Both the position numbers and the translations under genes were made by a program. Positions 52,473-61,774 of a DNA stretch of 64,000 bases are shown here, piece by piece (positions within the stretch are counted from its first letter, which is position 1; each line of letters starts with the position of its first letter). The notes below the pieces were generated by a model. It was not told the DNA's origin. It made no database searches and saw only the letters and a list, made by a program, of their open reading frames with translations. Source of the DNA: CAG-791 sp963596015 (lineage in GTDB: Bacteria; Bacillota; Clostridia; Lachnospirales; Lachnospiraceae); contig CAVBJS010000001.1 of the NCBI GenBank assembly GCA_963596015.1, positions 69,268 through 133,267 on the forward strand. Reading direction: 5' to 3'.

Positions 52473-53906
52473 TTACCAGTTGCGCAGGCTTGCCTTTTCC
52501 AGGAATGCAATGTAGCCCCGGAACGCCTCGTAAATGTCCGCCTTGCTGGTTGCCTCCCAGGGTGCATGCATGTTCAGCACCGGCACGCCGCTGTCGATCA
52601 CATTCATGCCATAGAGGGCCAGAATATAGGCGATGGTTCCGCCGCCGCCTAAATCCACTCTTCCCAGTTCTGCTGTCTGGGTCTGGATATCCTCTCCTTC
52701 AAAGATGTCACGCAGATGCGCGATATACTCTGCATTGGCATCATTGGAGCCGGACTTGCCTCTGGCACCGGTGAACTTGTTAAATACCATGCCGCGTCCT
52801 AAGTATGCCACGTTCTTTTTATCAAAGCTGGAAGCATAGGTGGGATCAAAGGCACTGGATACATCCGAAGAAAGCATGCAGCTGTTGGCCAGGGTGCGGC
52901 GAAGGCCCAACTCGCTGTATTCTCCGCACAGGTTCATCACCTCTGCCAGTGCATTCTCGAAGAACCGGGACTGCATACCGGTAGCACCTACGCTGCCGAT
53001 CTCTTCCTTATCTACCAGCAGGCAAACAGCCGTCCGTGCCGGCTCCTTTACCTGGAAAATAGCTTCCATGGAAGGATATGCACAAACACGGTCGTCCTGT
53101 CCGTAGCCCAGCACCATGGAGCGGTCAAAACCAGCCTCTCTGGCTCTGCCTGCAGGCACCACTTCCAGCTCAGCGGATTCAAAATCCTTTTCCTCAAAGT
53201 CGTACTTTTCCTTCAGGATGGCAAGGATCGCCTTTTTCACCGCATCGCTGCCGGGAGCTTTCTTGCCCTTGCTTCCTGCCTTGGACTTGGCATCGATGAT
53301 CACCGGCTTATTGCCTACGATGATATCTAAGGCCTCGCCCTCGATCACCCGGGCTGCCTTCTTCTCCATCTGCTCGGTGGAAAGGTGGATCAGCAGATCA
53401 GAGACGAAAAATACCGGATCATCCTCATCCTCGCCTACATTCAGGATAACGGTCTCCCCGTCCTTTTTCACCACCACGCCGTGGATCGCCAGGGGCAATG
53501 CCACGAACTGATACTTCTTGATTCCGCCGTAATAATGGGTGTCCAGCAGCGCAAAGCCGCCATCCTCATAGAGAGGATTCTGCTTAATATCCATTCTGGG
53601 GGAGTCGATATGGGCTCCCAAAATGTTAAGACCGTCCTCCAAAGGCTTCTCGCCTATGCGGAACAGGCACACAGCCTTATTCATCCAGACACTGTAAACG
53701 CCGTCTCCCTTTTGCAGCTTCTTTCCCTCTGCAATGGCCTTCTGCAGCTCCACAAAGCCTTCCTTCTCGGCACGATTTACGATCTCATCCACGCACTCCC
53801 GCTCCGTCTTGGCTTCACTGATGAATTTGATATATTCCGCCGCAAAATCATTGCAGGCCTTCTGCATTTCCAGATCATAGGTGATCCATGCATTTGTTCT
53901 TTCCAT
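52473..53906 (-). CDS. M18-family aminopeptidase
   Basis: Dodecameric metallo-aminopeptidase (aspartyl aminopeptidase/ApeA type). Zinc-binding and catalytic segments: GAHIDSPRMDIKQNP, DKEEIGSVGATGMQS and VLNMHAPWEATSKADIYEA. 477 residues from the ATG at 53906 (GGAG 6 nt upstream). It precedes queA by 31 bp. Cytoplasmic peptide turnover is the likely role. Confidence 0.92.
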   Translation of the reverse strand: MERTNAWITYDLEMQKACNDFAAEYIKFISEAKTERECVDEIVNRAEKEGFVELQKAIAEGKKLQKGDGVYSVWMNKAVCLFRIGEKPLEDGLNILGAHIDSPRMDIKQNPLYEDGGFALLDTHYYGGIKKYQFVALPLAIHGVVVKKDGETVILNVGEDEDDPVFFVSDLLIHLSTEQMEKKAARVIEGEALDIIVGNKPVIIDAKSKAGSKGKKAPGSDAVKKAILAILKEKYDFEEKDFESAELEVVPAGRAREAGFDRSMVLGYGQDDRVCAYPSMEAIFQVKEPARTAVCLLVDKEEIGSVGATGMQSRFFENALAEVMNLCGEYSELGLRRTLANSCMLSSDVSSAFDPTYASSFDKKNVAYLGRGMVFNKFTGARGKSGSNDANAEYIAHLRDIFEGEDIQTQTAELGRVDLGGGGTIAYILALYGMNVIDSGVPVLNMHAPWEATSKADIYEAFRGYIAFLEKASLRNW

Positions 53907-54109
53907 GTCAATCTCCATTCCGCAAACGTTCCAGGCAGGAGGGATCACAGCATCGACTTTACTGTATCTGTTAAGCACTTGCCATATTTCAAGCGTGAAT
54001 TGACTGCTTACAACAGCTTCACGCCCAAAAATTGACAGCTGCTGCGCAGATACAATTTAATCAGAATTTGACTTGTGATCGGGTCTGTTTGTCACGTCTG
54101 CCGTACAAA

Positions 54110-54157
54110 CAGCGGTGCGAAAAACCTGCCGGATGGCAGATTTTTCGCACTACGCTG
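54110..54157. terminator. Long hairpin terminator after pheT
   Basis: GTGCGAAAAACCTGCC pairs with GGCAGATTTTTCGCAC (one mismatch), loop GGAT, extended by CAGCG/CGCTG. Inside the stem, CTGCC-loop-GGCAG followed by TTTTT forms a nested terminator on both strands. It lies 33 bp after pheT. Confidence 0.8.
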
Positions 54158-54189
54158 CAACTCTTCAAATGTTTTATTTTCGAGATACT

Positions 54190-56697
54190 TTATTTGCGCA
54201 GCTCGATGCCCAGTTCCTCCAGGCCTTTCAGGATCTTCTCCATTGCGTGGCTTACTTCTGCATCTTCCAGCGTCTTTTCCTTATTACGGAAGGTCAGGCT
54301 GTAGGCCATGGACTTGTGGTTCTCACCGATCTGTGCGCCCTCGTAGATATCAAACAGGCGATAGGACTCCAGGATATGACCGCCCTTTTCCCGGATCACC
54401 TTCTCGATCTGACCTGCCAGCACCTTCTTAGGCACCAGCATGCTGATATCACGGGTCACAGCAGGATACTTGGCGATGCCTTCATAGTGGTGATTGAAGT
54501 CTGCAAAGTCAAGGATCTCCGGCATATCCAGCACAGCGATGATAGCCCGGTCACCGATACCGTAGGTGGAGAGCACATCCGGATGTACCTCGCCCAGATA
54601 GCCGATCACCTTGCCGTCATAAACCAGCTTTGCCTGGCGGCCGGGATGCAGGAAGGGCTTTCCGGCGTCAGGATCACACTGCATCTGTCCCTTCATGCCC
54701 AGTGCGGCAAGGATCTCCTCTGCCACACCCTTCATGGTAAAGAAGTCAGCGCCCTCTCCGTACATACCCAGAGTAAACTCGCCCCGCTCATCCGGCAGCT
54801 CTGTCAGGGGCAGTGCCTTGGGAATATAAACATTGGCTGCCTCGAAAAGGCGAACATCCTTATTGCGGCGGTTATAGTTGGTAGCCAGGCTGGTGAGCAT
54901 ACCGTTTAAAGGTGTGGTGCGCATAACGGAGAAATCCTCACCCAGGGGATTGGCAATGCGGATAGCCTCTCTCTCCGGTGCATCCTGTGCCAGCTTTAAC
55001 TTATCAAATACCTTGGGACTCTCAAAGGAATAAGTCATGGACTCGGAGAAGCCGCAGAAACGGGCCACGTCCTCTGCCACATCCAGTACACGCATCTTCT
55101 TGGAGATACCGCCCATGGTAGCGCTGGAAGAAGGCAGGGTCATAGGTACATTGTCATAGCCGGTAAAGCGGGCTACTTCCTCTGCCAGGTCGCAGTTTTC
55201 CTTTAGATCCTGACGGAAGCTGGGAATGATCACTTCCTGCTTCTCGGCATCATAGCCAAGCTCCAGCTTGGTAAAGATCTCCAGCATCTCCTGGGCTTCA
55301 ATAGAAGTACCCAGCAGTCCGTTGATCCGCTCCGGCTCGAAGGGGATCCGGGTCAGTTCCTTAATAGGCGCGCATACATCCACCACGCCCTGTGCCACCT
55401 TGCCGCAGCCCAGCTCATCCATCAGCTGGCAGGCACGGTTCATGGCATCCAGTGCATTGTTGGGATCCAGTCCTTTTTCGAAGATACCGGATGCATCGGT
55501 GCGAAGACCGATCCTCTTGGCAGATTTACGGATATTGGTGCCGTCAAAGGTCGCTGCCTCAAAGAGCACTGTCTTTACATTGTCCGTGATCTTACTGTTC
55601 TCACCGCCCATGATGCCGGCGATGCCGATCTCCTTTTCTCCGTCGCAGATCATCAGTACATCCTGATCCAGCTTTCTCTCCTGGCCGTCCAGGGTCTGGA
55701 AAGTATCGCCATCCTTGGCTCTGCGAACGATGATCTCATGGCCGGCTACCGTATCCAGATCATAAGCGTGCATAGGCTGACCATACTCCAACATAACATA
55801 GTTGGTGATATCTACCAGGTTGTTGATGGGACGGATGCCGCTGTTGGCCAGACGCTGCTGCATCCAACGGGGGCTGGGTCCGATCTTGATATCGGTGCAG
55901 ACTCTTGCCACATAACGGCTGCAAAGATCCGGTGCTTCCACCGTTACCTTTACCATGTCAGCGGTCTTTTTGTCGCTCTCGTTTACCACTACCACCGGCG
56001 GTGTGAAGGGACGGTCAAAGGTCACTGCTGCCTCTCTGGCAATACCTAAAATGCTGTAGCAGTCCACACGGTTGGATGTGATCTCATATTCAAAAATAGT
56101 ATCGTGAAGGCCAAGTTCCTCCAGGGCATCGGCGCCGGGCTTTAAGGTATGCAGTTCCTGTGCCTGCCGGGTACCTGCCTCGCCGCTCTCTAACAGTTTC
56201 TGGCTCTCCCGCTCGGATTCCGGTCCCTGATTTTCAGGGAATACGTAAATGCCGTTTTCCGGTGCATCCGGGTAAAGGTTGGCATCTCTTCCCAGCTCCT
56301 CGATGGCGCACATCATACCGTTGGAAGGTACACCCCGCAGCTTGCCTGCCTTGATCTTAATGCCTTTTTCCGGAAGAGGGCCGCCGTCGTGTCCGCCGGC
56401 TACCTTTCCGCCGTCTAAAACAACCGGTACCAGCTGGCCTACCGCTACGTTCGGAGCGCCGGTGACGATCTGCAGCTTCTCGGTGCCGATATCCACCTGG
56501 CAGATCACTAACTTGTCTGCGTCGGGGTGCTTCTCTATAGAAAGGATCTTGCCCACAACGATCTTCTCTAAGTTGCGGTCCAGTTTGTCAAATCCCTCTA
56601 CCTTGGTTCCTGTCAAAGTCATGCGATCACCGTATTCCTGATCGGTGCAATCTAATCCGGGCACATAGGCCTTAATCCATGAAAGTGGTGTATTCAT
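54190..56697 (-). CDS. pheT: Phenylalanyl-tRNA synthetase beta subunit
   Basis: Large subunit of the heterotetrameric PheRS, carrying the tRNA-binding (GKILSIEKHPDADKLVICQV), B3/B4 editing (NRVDCYSILGIAREAA), B5 and anticodon-binding C-terminal domains (YPAVTRDISMLVPK). 835 residues, slightly long because of an insert at about residues 165-190. Directly downstream of pheS. Confidence 0.96.
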   Translation of the reverse strand: MNTPLSWIKAYVPGLDCTDQEYGDRMTLTGTKVEGFDKLDRNLEKIVVGKILSIEKHPDADKLVICQVDIGTEKLQIVTGAPNVAVGQLVPVVLDGGKVAGGHDGGPLPEKGIKIKAGKLRGVPSNGMMCAIEELGRDANLYPDAPENGIYVFPENQGPESERESQKLLESGEAGTRQAQELHTLKPGADALEELGLHDTIFEYEITSNRVDCYSILGIAREAAVTFDRPFTPPVVVVNESDKKTADMVKVTVEAPDLCSRYVARVCTDIKIGPSPRWMQQRLANSGIRPINNLVDITNYVMLEYGQPMHAYDLDTVAGHEIIVRRAKDGDTFQTLDGQERKLDQDVLMICDGEKEIGIAGIMGGENSKITDNVKTVLFEAATFDGTNIRKSAKRIGLRTDASGIFEKGLDPNNALDAMNRACQLMDELGCGKVAQGVVDVCAPIKELTRIPFEPERINGLLGTSIEAQEMLEIFTKLELGYDAEKQEVIIPSFRQDLKENCDLAEEVARFTGYDNVPMTLPSSSATMGGISKKMRVLDVAEDVARFCGFSESMTYSFESPKVFDKLKLAQDAPEREAIRIANPLGEDFSVMRTTPLNGMLTSLATNYNRRNKDVRLFEAANVYIPKALPLTELPDERGEFTLGMYGEGADFFTMKGVAEEILAALGMKGQMQCDPDAGKPFLHPGRQAKLVYDGKVIGYLGEVHPDVLSTYGIGDRAIIAVLDMPEILDFADFNHHYEGIAKYPAVTRDISMLVPKKVLAGQIEKVIREKGGHILESYRLFDIYEGAQIGENHKSMAYSLTFRNKEKTLEDAEVSHAMEKILKGLEELGIELRK

Positions 56698-56736
56698 CTG
56701 ATTCTCCTTTTATATTTCCAGTTGGTCGTTCTTTAT

Positions 56737-56782
56737 GTTACAGTTCAACCCCCGCCGCCTTGTTTGGCAGCTGAACGGTAAC
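56737..56782. repeat. GTTAC(A/C)GTTCA inverted repeat between pheS and pheT (family 1)
   Basis: GTTACAGTTCA (56737-56747) and TGAACGGTAAC (56772-56782), one mismatch, core ACCCCCGCCGCC...TTTGGCAGC. The element lies within the pheST operon, so it would be transcribed. Confidence 0.85.
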
Positions 56783-56816
56783 TTTGCTATCACCGTAAAG
56801 CTTCTCTGTTCCTCTC

Positions 56817-57839
56817 TTAGAACTGCTTCAAGAAGCGGATATCATTCTCATAAAGAAGACGCATATCGTCGATCTCGTATTTCAGCAGCGCGATACGCTC
56901 CAGACCAACACCAAAAGCAAAGCCGGTATACTCCTTGGGATCGATGCCGCTCATCTCCAGTACGTGGGGATGTACCATGCCGCAGCCGAGGATCTCGATC
57001 CAGCCGGATCCCTTACAGAAACGGCAGCCTGTTCCGCCGCACTTAAAGCAGCTTACATCCATCTCTGCACTGGGCTCTGTGAAGGGGAAATGATGAGGAC
57101 GGAAACGGACCTTGGTCTCCTGTCCGAAAAGTTCTCTGGAGAACTCCTGCAAAGTACCCTTTAAATCCGCAAAGGTAATGTTCTTATCTACTACAAGACC
57201 CTCTACCTGATGAAAGCTGGGGGAATGGGTAGCATCCACTGCATCAGAGCGGTATACACGGCCCGGTGCGATCATGCGGATGGGCATTCTTCCCTTTTCC
57301 ATTTCATGGATCTGGGTGGAAGAAGTCTGGGTACGCAGCAGGATATCCCCATTGATATAGAAGGTATCCTGCTCATCCTTTGCCGGATGATTGGCCGGGA
57401 TATTCAGAGCCTCAAAGTTATAGTAATCTTTCTCTACTTCCGGTCCCTCTACAACTTCATAGCCCATGCCGATGAAGACTCTTTCTACTTCCTTCAGGGC
57501 TACGGTGTTGGGATGGCTGTGTCCTACCGGATTCTTCTTAGCCGGAAGAGTCACATCGATGACTTCCTTCTGCAGACGGGCCTCCTGCACCTTGCGCTCC
57601 ATCTCCTTTTGCGCATCCTGCAGGGCGCTCTCGATCTCTTCCCGCACAGAGTTGACCATCTGTCCTACCTTGGGTCGATCCTCCGGTGCCACATCCTTCA
57701 TGCTCTTTAAAATGCCTGTCAGCTTACCCTTTTTGCCAAGGACGCCTACCCGCACATCGTTGAGGATCTCCAGTGTCTCTGCCTTGCCCAGAGACTCCAT
57801 AGCCTCCTGTTTGATCCTATCCAGTTCATCTCTGATCAT
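56817..57839 (-). CDS. pheS: Phenylalanyl-tRNA synthetase alpha subunit
   Basis: Class II catalytic subunit. N-terminal coiled coil, then motif 2 region FRPHHFPFTEPSAEMDVSC and motif 3 GFAFGVGLERIALLKY; a zinc-like CFKCGGTGCRFCKGSG segment as in many Firmicutes. 340 residues from the ATG at 57839 (GGAGAG upstream). Controlled by the T-box leader. Confidence 0.96.
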   Translation of the reverse strand: MIRDELDRIKQEAMESLGKAETLEILNDVRVGVLGKKGKLTGILKSMKDVAPEDRPKVGQMVNSVREEIESALQDAQKEMERKVQEARLQKEVIDVTLPAKKNPVGHSHPNTVALKEVERVFIGMGYEVVEGPEVEKDYYNFEALNIPANHPAKDEQDTFYINGDILLRTQTSSTQIHEMEKGRMPIRMIAPGRVYRSDAVDATHSPSFHQVEGLVVDKNITFADLKGTLQEFSRELFGQETKVRFRPHHFPFTEPSAEMDVSCFKCGGTGCRFCKGSGWIEILGCGMVHPHVLEMSGIDPKEYTGFAFGVGLERIALLKYEIDDMRLLYENDIRFLKQF

Positions 57840-57928
57840 GTTCTTTGATCTCTCCTTTCCACTTTCTGCCTTCTTCTTTGCCGAAAAACATGTGCCGGGC
57901 ACGATCTATGCATAACGGCTTCCTGCAC

Positions 57929-58213
57929 AAAAAAGTCCCAGACATCCTCTCGGACATCTGGGACGAAAAATCTTTCCGCGGTACCACCCATGTTCCTGCA
58001 CAGACATAGATCCCGTGCAGACACTCTCGATGCGTAACGGGCATCCTCCGGCGCGAACTACTTACTTTCACCCGCGCTGCTCCGGTGCGAAATTCACGTA
58101 CTGTTTGAACCAAAGGAAGCTCTCAGCCGGTGACTTCCTCTCTCTGCTGGAAAACAGTTCGCTGCAACACCATCTGTGCATTTAAACGTTTGTCTTATTG
58201 TTTTGCAAACCTG
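57929..58213 (-). promoter_or_regulatory. T-box riboswitch leader of pheST
   Basis: Canonical T-box sequence GGGTGGTACCGCGG at 57976-57989, followed by a terminator stem GTCCCAGATGTCC / GGATGTCTGGGAC (57935-57964) and TTTTTT. Upstream lies Stem I with AGAGAG and AGTACGTGAATTTCGC, where TTC (58089-58091) is a plausible phenylalanine specifier. Uncharged tRNA-Phe would stabilise the antiterminator. Seen: T-box and terminator. Inferred: specifier. Confidence 0.93.
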
Positions 58214-58219
58214 CACTTC

Positions 58220-58248
58220 ATTTTAGTAGCAAAAAAAGCAAAAGTCAA
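58220..58248 (-). promoter_or_regulatory. Promoter for pheST
   Basis: Minus strand TTGACT, 17-bp spacer, TAAAAT; just upstream of the T-box leader. Confidence 0.8.
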
Positions 58249-58277
58249 TTGCAACTTGGTGTCTTAGATTTTATCGC

Positions 58278-59711
58278 TTAGTTATTCTTTGCCTGACGCT
58301 CATTTAACTCTGCGCGGATCTGGGGATACTTCTTATCCAGATCGTAAGGCAGCAGAACTACGATGGAAAGAACGGTAGCCACTAATGCCAGACCGCCGAA
58401 TGCGAAGTTGATAGCGGTATAGGTCTGGGGGAAAAGCTCTGCGATGTTGCCGCCGGCTGCCATTGCTTCGTCCATACTCTCTGCGTTGTAGTTACCCCAT
58501 ACCAGCAGTGCGGAAACGATGGCAGATGCTGCTGCGGAGGAAACCTTGTTCACAAAGCCCTGGATCGCATTCTGGGTACCGCCTAAGTTTCTGCCCACCT
58601 GCCACTCGGTGTAATCAAAGATATCGGGCATCATGGAGAAGAACATACTGGAACGGAAACCAAAGCCTAAACCGATCAGGCCCAGTGCCATGGTTGCGAT
58701 GGTACCGTCTGAAGTAAAGAACAGGATAGCAAAACCAACTACGTCTACTAAGGCGCCGAACTGGATCAGCTTGATCTTGGCAATGCCCTTGCCGTTTAAG
58801 AAAGCTGCAAGGATCATGGTCGGGATAGCCAGTAAGGTCAGCAGGGTCAGTGCCAGAGACATGCCGCTGACATCCCCTACGATATAAGTGTAGTAGTACT
58901 GCATAGCGCCGTACATGCTCAGGTAGCCAAGGAACAGGAAGAATACCTCTCCTAAGAACATAACATAGTACTTATTCTTTACCAGGCTGCGGATATCCTT
59001 TAACAGAGAACTCTTCTCGGCGCCCTGTGTGGGAGGATTGATCTCTACGATGCAAGCCACGCAGATAGCCATGATAACGATCACGATGATACCCAGCACA
59101 ATGTTGGTATTGCGATAGCCGACTGCCAGAGCAGAACCGGTAGCATCCTTAGAGCCGGAGAAGAAATAAACCATAGGAAGCACGAACAGAGAAGATGTCA
59201 GGGATCCTAAGTTGGAAAATACGGTACGAGTGGTGGAGATCTTGGTTCTCTCTGTTGCGGAAGCAGACAGGGAAGAAACCACGGGGCCCATGGGAATGTT
59301 CACCAGAGTATAACCGAAGGAGAAAATGATGTAGGTGATGTAAGCCCATGCCAGCTTTGCACCTGCATCCCATCCTGTGGGAACGGAGAAAAGCAGTACC
59401 ATGCCCACAGCCAGTACCGGTGCGCCGTAAAGCATCCAGGGACGATAACGGCCCATCTTGGTATTGGTACGGTCGATCATAGCACCTACCATATAATCTG
59501 TCAGGGCGTCGATAAACTTGGTCACAACAAACATAAATCCTACTGCACCGGCGTCTAATCCTGCACAGTTGGTGTAGTAAAACAGCAGATAAGTGTTTGC
59601 TAACAGGTATGCCAGGTTACAGGCATAATCGCTGATACCGAAACCGATTCGCTGTCTCCACTTGAATTTGGTTGTCTCATAATAAGACGGTTCGTGTTTT
59701 AATTTCTGCAC
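58278..59711 (-). CDS. GPH-family (MelB-like) sugar:cation symporter
   Basis: Transporter of the glycoside-pentoside-hexuronide:cation symporter family, 12 membrane helices, 477 residues. Diagnostic parts: IGFGISDYACNLAYLLANTY, DALTDYMVGAMIDRTNTKMG and RYRPWMLYGAP. I propose a GTG start at 59711 (GGAGG 7 nt upstream); the longer frame to 59762 has no ribosome site. No glycosidase is adjacent, so the substrate is unknown. Its upstream region has a candidate LacI-type operator and tandem repeats, suggesting sugar-dependent control. Confidence 0.88.
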   Translation of the reverse strand: MQKLKHEPSYYETTKFKWRQRIGFGISDYACNLAYLLANTYLLFYYTNCAGLDAGAVGFMFVVTKFIDALTDYMVGAMIDRTNTKMGRYRPWMLYGAPVLAVGMVLLFSVPTGWDAGAKLAWAYITYIIFSFGYTLVNIPMGPVVSSLSASATERTKISTTRTVFSNLGSLTSSLFVLPMVYFFSGSKDATGSALAVGYRNTNIVLGIIVIVIMAICVACIVEINPPTQGAEKSSLLKDIRSLVKNKYYVMFLGEVFFLFLGYLSMYGAMQYYYTYIVGDVSGMSLALTLLTLLAIPTMILAAFLNGKGIAKIKLIQFGALVDVVGFAILFFTSDGTIATMALGLIGLGFGFRSSMFFSMMPDIFDYTEWQVGRNLGGTQNAIQGFVNKVSSAAASAIVSALLVWGNYNAESMDEAMAAGGNIAELFPQTYTAINFAFGGLALVATVLSIVVLLPYDLDKKYPQIRAELNERQAKNN

Positions 59712-59778
59712 TGCTCTTCCTCCAATTTCTGTAAAATAAAATGAGTGCTGCATTAACCCCAAAGAATTCTGTCTGGCA

Positions 59779-59830
59779 ACATGTCTGTTTTAGTAACATG
59801 TCTGTTTTAGTAACATGTTCTGTCTTACTG
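59779..59830. repeat. 17-bp tandem repeat upstream of the symporter
   Basis: ACATGTCTGTTTTAGTA twice, then the variant ACATGTTCTGTCTTACTG. Each begins with the palindrome-like ACATGT. Located in the 5' leader. Confidence 0.85.
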
Positions 59831-59833
59831 ACA

Positions 59834-59847
59834 TGAAAAGCTTTTCA
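59834..59847. promoter_or_regulatory. Perfect palindrome TGAAAAGCTTTTCA (candidate operator)
   Basis: A 14-bp perfect palindrome about 40 nt downstream of the predicted start site. It differs from the catabolite (cre) consensus only at the central two bases (GC instead of CG). A LacI-type repressor or CcpA-related site is possible. Confidence 0.45.
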
Positions 59848-59894
59848 AATAGTTCTTCACAGAATCCTTTATGTATTTTTAACAGACTTTTTAT

Positions 59895-59922
59895 ATTCTA
59901 TGCAAAATAAATGGAAAATCAA
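59895..59922 (-). promoter_or_regulatory. Promoter for the GPH symporter
   Basis: Minus strand TTGATT, 16-bp spacer, TAGAAT. The predicted leader of about 175 nt carries the palindrome and tandem repeats. Confidence 0.55.
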
Positions 59923-60213
59923 GTAATATAGATTGTTTTTTTCGCTTTTCACAAAATACACATAAAAATTTACATGCATTTTTACATACTTTTTTATTTT
60001 CGCACCTTTCTTACTCCCCTTACCTTCTCCCTCTTTTAACCTTCTGTCTTTCCTTCTTACTGTCTTACGTCGCTCTTGCTATTTGTTTTTAGTCGGAGGC
60101 CAAGCACCGGCAGTGCCGGGTGACTGTCTTACGCTGCTCTTTCACAATGCAAGCCGTTAACATTTTTCCCTTTTTCTCCGACAGCATAGTATAATCACAA
60201 GGATGAACTGCCG
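59923..60213. other. Divergent AT-rich intergenic region
   Basis: No gene seen. Runs of T and CTTAC-type words; a short CCGGCAGTGCCGG palindrome at about 60110. A TATAAT at 60191-60196 may be the -10 of the thrE-like gene, but no good -35 is present. Confidence 0.4.
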
Positions 60214-60357
60214 CAGAGAGATTTTAAAGCAATGAGGTTTTAATGCAGTGAGGCTTTAAAGCAGAGAGGATTTAAAGCAGTAAGGTTTTAAAGCAGTAAG
60301 GTTTTAAAGCAGTAAGGTTTTAAAACAGAGATGTTTTAAAGCAGAAGGCTTTTAAAA
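60214..60357 (+). repeat. Nine tandem copies of a 16-bp unit before the thrE-like gene
   Basis: Consensus GCAGTAAGGTTTTAAA. Three central copies (60278-60325) are identical; the others differ by 1-5 bases. The array ends 26 bp before the start codon and lies between a TATAAT box and the ribosome site, so it should be transcribed as leader. Confidence 0.95.
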
Positions 60358-60383
60358 TAGACTGCAGCAAAGAAAGGATACCA

Positions 60384-61616
60384 ATGATCAACGAAGATAA
60401 ACTGCTGATGCGGGCACTGTTAGATATGGGAGAGGCACTTTTAGACAGCGGCGCGGAGATTTACCGGGCGGAGGATACCCTTCGGCGTATCGGCTATGCC
60501 TACGGCGCCGCCTGCATGAACGTTTTTATCGTCACCTCCTGCATTTTCCTCACCATAGAACTGCCGGATGGCCGATCCATCACCCAGACCAAGCGAGTCC
60601 CCAAACTCTCCGGCAACGACTTTGTCAAACTGGAAAAATTAAATGCCTTAAGCCGTCAGGTATGCGCTGCTCCCATAGAGCCCGCCGCCCTCTGTCAGGC
60701 TGTCAGAGAGATCCGGGAGGAAAAAGTCTCCTCCTTAAAACTTCTGATCGGCTGCATTCTGGTAACTTTTTCCTTCTCCCTGTTTTTCGGCGGAAATCTC
60801 ATGGACGGGCTGGCTGCCGCCCTGGTGGGCATTCTGATCTGGGCGCTGCAAAAATACCTGGCGCCCTTTTGCATGAATACCGCCATCTACCAGTTATTGG
60901 CTTCTCTTTGTACCGGCAGCGTGATCTGCCTGTTGGTATACCTGTTCCCCGCCCTTCACATGGATGCCGTCATGATCGGCGATATCATGCTGCTGATCCC
61001 CGGCATTATGTTTACCAACGGTTTCCGGGATCTGCTGCTGGGGGATATTTTATCCGGCTGTATGCGGCTCATCGAAGCCCTGTTGATCGCCGCCATCCTG
61101 GCACTGGGATTTATCGCCGCCATCTGGTTATTCAGAACACAGTCTCTGCCTACCCAGACACAGCGCATCTGGGTGCAGCTGCTGACCAGTTCCCTGGGCT
61201 CCCTTGGCTTTGCTCTCGTATTTCACTCCCGCTGGCGCCATCTTATCCACGCCTTCTTCGGGGGACTTTTGTGCTGGGCCATCTACCTGGCCTGCCAGTA
61301 TTTCCATACCGCCAATGTATTTGTGCCCTCTCTGCTCTCCAGCCTTTGCGTGGCCATTTATGCAGAGATCATCGCCCGGATCTGCCGCCTTCCCTCTACC
61401 CCCATCTTCGTCACTTCCGTGGTGACACTGGTGCCGGGACGTACCCTATACTACTGCATGCAGGAGATTGTAGAGGGCCACGTCTCTTTGGCCACCGCCT
61501 ATGGTCTTAACACCCTGCTGTGCGCCATCGGCATTGCCGCCGGCATGTGTATTGCCTGGGCTTTCTGTGATCTCTCCCGGAAGATCACTGCTTTTCATGT
61601 AAAAAAACAGAAATAA
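60384..61616 (+). CDS. Threonine/serine exporter-family protein (ThrE-like)
   Basis: Membrane protein of 410 residues combining the two ThrE halves (YjjP-like DUF1212 and YjjB-like DUF3815). The N-terminal soluble part MGEALLDSGAEIYRAEDTLR is diagnostic; about ten membrane helices follow, with LLIPGIMFTNGFRDLLLGD at the end of the first half and TPIFVTSVVTLVPGRTLYYC in the second. AAAGG precedes the ATG. Amino acid or dicarboxylate export is inferred from the family. The upstream leader has the 16-bp tandem array. Confidence 0.88.
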   Translation: MINEDKLLMRALLDMGEALLDSGAEIYRAEDTLRRIGYAYGAACMNVFIVTSCIFLTIELPDGRSITQTKRVPKLSGNDFVKLEKLNALSRQVCAAPIEPAALCQAVREIREEKVSSLKLLIGCILVTFSFSLFFGGNLMDGLAAALVGILIWALQKYLAPFCMNTAIYQLLASLCTGSVICLLVYLFPALHMDAVMIGDIMLLIPGIMFTNGFRDLLLGDILSGCMRLIEALLIAAILALGFIAAIWLFRTQSLPTQTQRIWVQLLTSSLGSLGFALVFHSRWRHLIHAFFGGLLCWAIYLACQYFHTANVFVPSLLSSLCVAIYAEIIARICRLPSTPIFVTSVVTLVPGRTLYYCMQEIVEGHVSLATAYGLNTLLCAIGIAAGMCIAWAFCDLSRKITAFHVKKQK

Positions 61617-61706
61617 TGCAATGCGGTAGATACATCCGACAAAAGCCACAAATCATGTGTTTAAGTATGTGTTTATATATAAAAAAATATTTGTTTATAC
61701 ATAAAA

Positions 61707-61736
61707 AAGCACACAGGAAGTCTCTCCTGTGTGCTT
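61707..61736. terminator. Bidirectional terminator of the thrE-like gene and the 6S RNA
   Basis: AAGCACACAGGA / TCCTGTGTGCTT, 12-bp perfect stem, 6-nt loop, T-run TATTATTTTTG on plus and TTTTTTATG on minus. Confidence 0.92.
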
Positions 61737-61774
61737 ATTATTTTTGTTTGCCCGGAATGCCGTTTCCCGGTTTT

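Noticed and set aside
60214..60357. CRISPR array
   Set aside because: The units are contiguous with no unique spacers and there are no cas genes.
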